Part shown: piece by piece, positions 56,785 to 64,000 of the stretch
How positions within the stretch are numbered: position 1 is the stretch's first letter
How the letters are laid out: every line of letters begins with the position of its first letter
NCBI GenBank assembly: GCA_029817715.1
Contig: JARUPY010000387.1
Span: forward strand, 5,766,001-5,830,000
Length of the DNA: 64,000 bases
DNA from: Melastoma dodecandrum
Lineage: Eukaryota > Streptophyta > Magnoliopsida > Myrtales > Melastomataceae
Direction: 5' to 3'
The notes under the pieces: model-generated
Seen by the model: only the letters and a program-made list of their open reading frames with translations
Database searches by the model: none
Told to the model about the DNA's origin: nothing
Program-made: the position numbers and the translations under genes

Positions 56785-57489
56785 TCAGTGGCCAACTTCG
56801 GCCGGCCGTGGGGTACTTACAAGGTTGTAATACATAGGGAGGAGATGTGATCCAATTTTTATCGGTCCCCATTCGAATAGAGGAAGTTTCAATTATAGAT
56901 TCATATATATTGTAATAACACAACAATTAAGGTTTTATGCAGGTTCTTTTGCTTTAGATTCGTATACTGTGACCTCATCGTGTGTCGTTAAATAATGTTT
57001 TTGTATTTCCTTTGAGTCGTTGTTGGGAGAAAGTTGTAAAAATTTTATTAAAAATAAAATCGTCTAACTAGAATAAAGCTAGTAAAACAGAAAACCATGA
57101 CAGTTCGTAGTTAAGTCATTGGTTGTCTTTTCATATATTTCAATTAAAAAAAGTCATAATTGATTTAATACTCTGCATAATTTATGCATAAGGCAAGTTT
57201 TGGTTTATGCATAAGGCAGATGCATGCACCTTCTATTCATGAGTATCCTATATGTTAGTATTGTTTGTGTTGCATTATTAAGGATGCGTGTAATTTGTGT
57301 TGATGATTTTTTTGTGCTTATGTACTGCTTAAATATTTTACAACATGTTTGCAGGTCTTGCATGCAAGCAGATTGCATGCATTTTTCAAATTTTCGATGT
57401 GAGTTATGTGGAAAAGATAAGATATGTTAAAGTAACATTAAGTTTAACAAACGCGTTTGCGCAGCTTGTTCATTACTAACATTTGCTAT
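56785..57489. other. 3' flank of the ACR gene
   Basis: 3' UTR and intergenic AT-rich DNA. A polyadenylation region is likely around 56850-56950. No gene is seen to 57489. Confidence 0.45.
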
Positions 57490-59330
57490 ATCTTTCACAA
57501 ATGATCAGGGCCATGTGGGATTTGAGATGTCTCACATTGAAGGTCGTGGTATTTTGGATGAGAATGAGGAAATTCAAGGGGTGATATGGAATTTGAAGGT
57601 AAAGTACGATTCATCATAAGTAGTTCATTTGCTACTCGTGCAAGAACCGGCTGACAATTTTCTGTTGTGCAGTCCGTAGATAGGCGTGTCCGAAATGTCG
57701 AGGATAGTATCGAACCCCTATATCGGAAACTGACAATATTGATCACGAGGTCAAACAAGTAAGGTGCCTTGTTCCGGTAGTGGCCGATGGCAGAACGACC
57801 CAGCAGCCAATGCAAACCGAGAAATCGCCAACGCAAGAGATCATGACCCCAGATGTTGAATGCGCAAATATTACATCACAGGTGGATGCGGACAGAGGCG
57901 TACAAAGTCAGAACAATGACCAAGAGAATTAAATTAATGAAGCCGGACCCTCTGCAGCTAAAAAGACGGTAATAGTTGAAGTTGGGTCATTGTTGTAGTC
58001 CGACGGATTCGACGATTCTCAAAACACAACTGATATTGGGAAGCTTCATTCACGTGAATCTAATGATGGATCGGAAGCAATGGAAAGAAAGGTGAATAAT
58101 GCACTCGAAAAAATGGCTAAACAGTTGGGCATTGAACAAGGTGAGGTCGGGGAGAAACGCGAAGATTTAGAGGCGTATACACAGGGCGAGGAAGATGATG
58201 GGAGAAAAGGCTGGTGGCACCTCAGGAGGTGGATGGCAATGAAGCAAGGGATGGTAACACACCCTCACCGATAGCAGCGCAACACGACGTCGGTAACAAA
58301 GTCAGATCACAAATCATTATAATTTTGTCACTGTCGTTCTGAATTCGTATTCTATATACAATTGTGTAGGAGAGTATTTGTTCAACTAATTGGGTGAACA
58401 ATCCCCAAAAGATTCAGACCTGTCGTGCCTCGGCGAGAAAGCCGTCTATATACACGACCTCTCCCTTCGAGGTGGAGAAGGCAGTCGTCCGACGGACGAG
58501 AAGGAAGTGTGATTCTATACCGGAGGTATAAGATTACCTGTTAACTGTAGGTTTTCGACATCGCTGTAGAATGGCTGATCCAGTACCAACTAGTCTTCTC
58601 AAACATCTTGTCTATGTTAATTTTTAGGACATTGATAAACGTATTCCAGAATTTGTTTAGTTAGGTGAGCTGAAAACTTTTATAGTTGTTGATTGGAATG
58701 CTTTGTCCTATGCTTGAAGTGAACATCTTGATCATAGGTGGGACTTCCTTTTTCCTTATTGTCGACGATACTCTAATGATTGTAAATGCCATTGTGTTGA
58801 GACTATGTCAGATATGAACTCTTATATTGCAGCGAGTTGCTTTGTTTGGGGGATTCTGTAAGCATTTCAATGTGCTGTCTCTCAAACCAAATCGGTGGAT
58901 ACACAATTACATAAGCATATTGTAAAATGATAAGTTAAGTTATTAGTAGTTGCACCGTGCCCTATGAAATCGCGACGATCTCTATTACAGATCATTGACT
59001 TCCACGGCTTGATGCTGAATAGCATTCAACCAGATGATGGTCGTACGCGCTAGTATCTCACAAGTTGGTTGGAGTTGTGTCAATACCCTGTAACTGAACG
59101 TCAAACACAAAATATCCGTTAATAATGACACCCTAAAAATAACTTAAACTATCCTTTATTGGCAGAACCTACCAGCTCGTAATTATAACGCCTCAAAGAT
59201 GCAGATTATCGCAGTAGACACTCGCAAAAATCTATACAAATTATGCAAGTCTAATATCGGAACCAACGACCGCATCAAATTGATAACTTACGTGGTTTAT
59301 TTTTTTTTCTGCTGAAATGCGTATTTTCTT
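57490..59330 (+). pseudogene. possible mobile-domain/MULE ORF remnant
   Basis: Short coding-looking exons separated by stops. 57500-57600 reads HVGFEMSHIEGRGILDENEE. 57672-57760 reads VDRRVRNVEDSIEPLYRKL. 58080-58274 is a charged helical stretch (NNALEKMAKQLGIEQGEVGE). The style recalls the linker of mobile-domain proteins such as the gene at 10337-11974. Near 58700-59010 there may be a decayed Ulp1-like part, but I cannot confirm catalytic residues. Confidence 0.3.
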
Positions 59331-60293
59331 ATCTATAAGTTGGCTTATCTTTTACAGATATACATACATGTGTGTGTTTTGGAGTCAAATTGGACCCTAC
59401 AGGTAGTTAACTTTACCACAAGTGAAGTCCTCATCTTAGACACAATGCATAAGGGAACAAGCAACTTACACGGGAGAGTGGACTTGCCTATGCGCGTTTT
59501 GACCCTTATCAGAGTAATCTTGAAAGAGAATTCAGAGTGTTCAAGTGCGAGCATCGTACCAGATGGTCCATTCGCTAAGAAAACTTCATAGATGGGGGCT
59601 TCAAAATAAATGAGTACGCGAATAATTACTCTAACAATGCTAATTTATATCGACGAAGAGAGAGTTTTTATACGGAACCTTCCGTCGAAGGGTATATTCC
59701 CACTCCCAAACCTCCCGTAACAAATTATTCATTCGTACCAAAAACCCCCAGGGAGGAGTACGTGCCCATAACAACATCTCCTATTGATGTAGATGTCAGA
59801 ACAAACCCGTCGCCAGAGGTTGATAGAGTTGAGCAGTTTAGTCCGCCAACCCTCAAAGATGTTGGGATACAAGTGGTAGAACAAGTTATGCCAGATTTTG
59901 TGCCCATAATCGACGTCCAACCATTAAAGAATGAAATTAAATTTCATATTTTTCATGCTTTCCAAACAGAGGTTGACATCGTAGAGAACCTTGAACTTTC
60001 CGAGCATGAACCATGGGCACCTAGAGAAACAGTAGTGTTAAACCCGTTATCATGGTGCCATTTGCCCTTTGATCCGGGCAGTTTGAAACATAACATGCGC
60101 TTGAATTGACAACGTCTCGTCCAACAAGGCAATGATTTTCAATACCCATGACATTGGCTAATACCATGGGATTACACCGTCTCGTGTTAGGTCTCGAATC
60201 TCCCAATGTCTTCCATTCTTTTAAAGCTTCTTTATCCGTATTCAAACCACTTCACCATGCTAGGTGAGACTCTCAGCTACGATCATCTCACCC
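59331..60293 (+). other. decayed coding-like stretch ahead of the gypsy LTR
   Basis: The longest open stretch is 59762-60109, with no domain I recognise (for example EQFSPPTLKDVGIQ). Its position directly before a purine tract and LTR suggests it is the 3' end of a gypsy internal region or a captured sequence. This is inference from position only. Confidence 0.3.
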
Positions 60294-61305
60294 TAAGAGG
60301 GGGGGTTATGTTGACGTGGCAAAATCTCGGGCCTAATTATGAGAATGGATAGACCCACATTTGCCAGGATCATGTTGTTCCCAAGATTCTAGGAAGTGGA
60401 TTGAGATGACCACGACCTGGTAAAATATCCTAAGGACGTGTCATACATTGTCTACGGTCCATGTCTACGAGCCACGTCTACGGGCCATGCCTACGGCCCA
60501 TGTTTATGACCCAAATCTGGGATTAAACCGATTCCGAGATTTCTAGAGGTCGTTTGAGAGAGCCACGACCTGGAGAGATTCTTGGAGAACGTGTCAAACA
60601 CCCCAAACGCTACTAGATTCAATATAAAAAGGGAGAAGATCTTTCTTGAAAGTTTACGAACAAATCAGCCAACAGAAGCTTATCTTGCTCGTCACCCCTT
60701 AATTGTTAGTTGTTAGGATTCCCCAACTTGGGCGAAACCCCTAAGTTTTCATTGGTCTTCACCTCCACCATCAAAGTGAGCAACCGTAGCTCTGGTAACA
60801 AATCCCCGCCTTCGCTTCCACCATCAGAGTGAGCAACCGTTGCTCTGGTAACAGCCCTCCGCCTTCGACTCCAACGCCAGGACGAGCCACCGTAGTCCCG
60901 GTACACACCTCCGCCTTCGACTCCAACGTTAGGACGAGCCACCGTAGTCCCGGTACACACCTCCGCCTTCGACTCCAACGTCAGGACGAGCCACCGTAGT
61001 CCCGGTACGCATCTCCGCCTTCGACACCGTCAGCAGCTAAGTCCTGCCGCCCGAGGAGTACAAGTCTACAGCGCTCTGCCATCAAGTCTACGACGACGCT
61101 CCAAGTCTACGGAGCACTGTAGCCAGTCTACAACCTTACCACCGTCCTTATTTTTACTTTTATGGCTGTAAGCTTTCTTTACTTTGTGTAAAAACTGTTT
61201 GCAGTCAATCAAATTCTTCAATTACTTACTGGCGACCACATCTTCAAATCCATGTGAATCTTATTGCCAAATATTTCCGATGTGATCCGTTTCCTACGCG
61301 AACAC
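60294..61305 (+). mobile_element. Ty3/gypsy LTR with purine tract before it
   Basis: A purine tract (aagaggggggg, about 60294-60305) precedes tgttgacgtggc (LTR start about 60309). A TATA box (tataaaaa, 60623-60630) lies mid-LTR, followed by a transcript-like leader and a tandem repeat. Repeats of ctacggcccatg-like words occupy 60450-60510. The LTR ends just before the primer site at 61311. Confidence 0.65.
60770..61030 (+). repeat. tandem repeat, about 57-bp unit, in gypsy LTR
   Basis: Three nearly identical units containing ttcgactccaacg, aggacgagccaccgtagtcc and cggtacacacctccgcc, preceded by two more diverged units with gagtgagcaaccgt. Confidence 0.85.
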
Positions 61306-61310
61306 GTTTT

Positions 61311-61328
61311 TGGCGACTACAGTGGGAT
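61311..61328 (+). other. gypsy primer binding site
   Basis: tggcgactacagtgggat resembles the TGGCGACTCC(A/G)CTGGGGA type of site used by several plant gypsy lineages. It sits just after the LTR and just before the gag start. Confidence 0.55.
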
Positions 61329-61360
61329 ACGAGAAAGTTTAATACTCACATGGCAAAGAA

Positions 61361-61800
61361 TTCCAGGAGATGGGTTAATCGCGACCCTCCACCTCCATTA
61401 GATGGAGATGGTTAAAATATAACATGATACGCAAAAGAGGAGACCACGGCTCTAGGAAGCCAAGTGGCGGCAACTCAACACTCTTTCGGGGCACATACTC
61501 AACCCTCTAGGCTTGAGTTCTATAAAGAATTTAATGATACGAAGAACTTGATGGACAGGTGTATCACCGGGCTACAAGACAATATACTTCAGATACTGGA
61601 GCAAATCAGTGCCTTAAACAGACCAAGCGCCGCCGTAAAGCCAAATAACTGGGAAAGGACTCGTGACGAGTCTACGAGAATTATCAGTCCTAATCATGCC
61701 TACGACAACGACCATGTCTACTACAACGACCAAGTCAACGACAACGACGATGTAGACACGTGTAACAAACCGTGTTTGGTTAGATCTATCACGGCATAAA
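61361..61800 (+). pseudogene. gypsy gag N-terminus, broken
   Basis: A start near 61351 gives AKNSRRWVNRDPPPPLDGDG and then a stop. A second open part (61464-61799) contains DRCITGLQDNILQILEQISAL. Short acidic repeats (acgacaacgacc words) occur at 61700-61750. After 61800 the gag homology is lost. Confidence 0.45.
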
Positions 61801-62613
61801 AATCGTCGGTATAAAGTAAAGCGGCCAGACTGACATTTCATGTACAAGGGGATGTGCAGGCCTCCCCGAACCAAATTACAAATCTACCTGTAATGGGCTG
61901 CGGGCCCAAGTGCATAGGCCCGCAGTCACCATCCTTCCCCGTCCCCTTTTATCTCAATAATTGGTTGTGCTTGTACGCATGTCGTTAGGCAACTTAGGTT
62001 TATTACTATCATTATGGTGTGAATCGACAAACATGAGTTTGGGTTCAACACATGAATCAGGTCCAACGCCTTTAGAACAGTGACATGAGTCCGGAGTCAT
62101 ACCCGGATCGGGTCGAACGCCCGTTAACCAAAAGCCAACTTTTGGAGCAAACGTCACATCTTCACATGTATAGATGTATGAGCTAGTAATTACGAATCCC
62201 CGAACCAACTGTTTTTCCGACGTAAACAGTTTTAAAAATAAGTCGATGGCAACTCCATAATAGCAAACCTAGGTTAAGCAACAACAACCATATTTTACGG
62301 AGCCATCATGGATGAGGGAAGGCAACACGAGCCGCTCCCGATCCTCCCAAAAATTCCTTCTTCGGGTCATGCTCCTCCCATCGCCCTTCACCTTCCCAAC
62401 GAGCATGGAGAGGACTGGCAAGGGCCCATGCAGGCCCGACTAGGAATCGATGGAGGATCGACCCCTGTCTCCTTCGCAACGCCTCGATGTATGAGTCATG
62501 GCGTCAACCGGAGGATACCCGGTGGAGCATGCTCGGATCCTTGTGTCGCTCAAACCGCAACGCGCGTGCTAGGCCGGAGGGCGTGCGTACATCGAGACTT
62601 ATATGAACAAACT
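61801..62613. other. unassigned stretch
   Basis: A plus-strand open frame from 62308 (begins MDEGRQHEPLPILPKI) runs to 62784, but its right half is antisense to transposase coding sequence. It has no domain I recognise, and its GC-rich left half may be a gag fragment or nothing. I do not call it a gene. Confidence 0.3.
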
Positions 62614-63836
62614 TCAGCCCCCCACGGATTCCTGGTTGTAATTGCCAAGTTGATATACTCGATTAATATTTTCATCGATCATATCTTCGATAAAATACAA
62701 TGCTTCTCTTTGGATATCCAATCTTACCTTAAGAAACGAGGTAAGTGTATAGATCCAACTTGCGTCCTCCTCAATGCTATGTAACATAGTATGCAACTGA
62801 ATTGCTCTGGTTGCGGAATTGTAATCCGTCATGCTTTCTTTAAGACATAAATTTGTCACGGCTCGTTCGAAGTGGTGTTTGAATTCATGAACTTTGTGTT
62901 TTGTCTTCAAGTATCCCTTCATGAACCGTGCATCCGCTCACAACGCTGCATGGTTCTTCGCTCTGCCCAGAAATGACCTTGACAATATGTCATCCACCAC
63001 ATATGTCTACTCTCATATAGTTGATTGAGCCATCAAATATTAATTGAGCCAGTATTTTTCAGCAACTCGTCCCGTTCTTGCTCAACCTCCTCGCTGGCCT
63101 TTGCGTTGTACATAAAGGAAGAGATAGTCTGTCTCAACGTCAGATCATGTATCTTACAGACAATATTGCGACTCATATGCCAAAGGCAAATGTGTTGTCT
63201 TTCATTTGGCCATATATCTCGTACGACAACGATCATCGCTCTATCGGCATCGGTGACCAAGCTGATCGGTACTTTCAATGCCATAACCTGCGCATGTGTA
63301 CTTACAGCCACTTGTAATCCTCCGCTGTCTTAGAAACCATTAAGACGGCACTGAATACAATGGTTTGATGATGGTGGTTGACGCCAACAAGGACTACCAT
63401 TTGCATGCCAGATGCATTGGTCTTGAAGGTTGAATGTAAAGTGACGAAATCACATAATGCTACGTAATCTAATTTGAACTTAGTGTCAGACCAGTACATC
63501 CTGACAACTTCGTCGTCCTTACGGTAGTCAGCAATGACATGCCTTGACCGGAAGCCTGTTTGGACAAAAGCGTATCCAGCTTCAAACGACGAGCAATTAG
63601 TAGATTGTTCATCCTTGAGCTTGCGGTTGTTCAATTCTTTCAATAGGAAGCGAACCTGATTGTGCCCTTTGAAAGCATAAACCAGCAGCCGCATAATTTC
63701 GCATTGCCGAAAACCTATGTTTAACATTCGTTTCACGGCTGTCATGTCCTCATCCGTCACTGTGCGATGTTCGCGCATGAACATGGTAGAGGGCAAGACA
63801 CCATCTCATGATTGTGACACAAATTCGCGAATGTGA
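62614..63836 (-). pseudogene. FAR1/MULE-type transposase remnant
   Basis: Three minus-strand blocks in correct order. 63796-63302 has SRHVIADYRKDDEV, then the first catalytic region CDFVTLHSTFKTN and LVGVNHHHQTIVFSAVL. 63311-63033 has VPISLVTDADRAMIVVVRDI (second aspartate) and QHICLWHMSRNI. 62922-62614 has MKGYLKTKHKVHEFKHHFER, as at the end of FAR1/FHY3-like MULE transposases. A frameshift lies at about 63305 between the first two blocks, and the junction to the third is broken. The start continues to about 63836 or further. It could be a relic of a transposase or a dead FAR1-related gene. Confidence 0.75.
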
Positions 63837-64000
63837 TAGACCATCGACTATTATGGTCCCCTCGGGTTCTATGCTCACAAGGGTAACCTAACCTCATGGA
63901 CGCCCTCGTTTGCAAGGGTACGGCTGCATCGGATCTATGCCTTAGATGGCCTTCACGTGAGCAAACTCAACTATGCATAACACATTCACTGTTTCGCCGA
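63837..64000. other. end of window, nothing recognised
   Basis: No feature is supported here. It may include the 5' side of the transposase relic. Confidence 0.3.

Noticed and set aside
59340..59591. Small plus-strand gene
   Set aside because: 83 codons without motif, flanked by stops in decayed DNA. No promoter or splice support.

Overview
This window is plant nuclear DNA, almost certainly from a dicotyledon. Multi-exon genes with short GT-AG introns for PHYLLO, an ACR-type ACT-repeat protein, a GDSL esterase/lipase, an MO1/CTF2-like FAD monooxygenase, a gar2-related protein and a PRXL2-like thioredoxin-fold protein lie in AT-rich DNA full of Ty1/copia, Ty3/gypsy, MULE and hAT remains. I cannot name the species. 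No prokaryotic features (operons, CRISPR, RBS) were seen, and no tRNA or rRNA genes.

Layout. 1-487: last two exons of PHYLLO (+). 2171-3628: PRXL2-like gene (-). 4097-16302 (block A) and 36378-42803 (block B): a diverged segmental duplication. Both blocks carry unrecognised sequence, an array of short palindromes, a GDSL promoter and a GDSL gene. Block A is broken up by a gar2-like gene fragment with two LTRs (6144-7835), a GC-rich insert (about 8590-8985) and a 3.5-kb insert with a plant-mobile-domain-like gene (10281-13801). That insert is itself flanked by two copies of the GDSL promoter and first codons. Block A keeps the open GDSL gene (14177-15652) but only a stump of the gar2-like gene. 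Block B has a frameshifted GDSL copy but runs into the complete-looking gar2-like gene (42509-44093, -).

17639-17812: a hAT-type MITE. 18320-19863: FAD monooxygenase (-). 22300-22700: degenerate tandem repeat. 23230-27071: dead gypsy element, cut by a dead Sirevirus-like copia element (27072-36377) whose 3' LTR ends abruptly at the start of block B. 44094-54900: intergenic DNA with a fold-back element of repeated palindromes (46425-46992), a copia-type LTR with tandem repeats (49200-50290), a possible hAT relic and a possible SINE. 55003-56784: ACR gene (+), with an apparent 1-base frameshift near its N-terminus. 57490-64000: mobile-domain ORF remains, a gypsy junction in the order PPT-LTR-PBS-gag, and a FAR1/MULE transposase relic (-).

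The genes are unrelated housekeeping or metabolic genes and do not form a pathway cluster. What stands out is the genome dynamics: a segmental duplication with complementary decay of the two copies, gene fragments shuffled with LTRs, and two independent arrays of about 25-bp palindromes that I cannot assign to a known element family.
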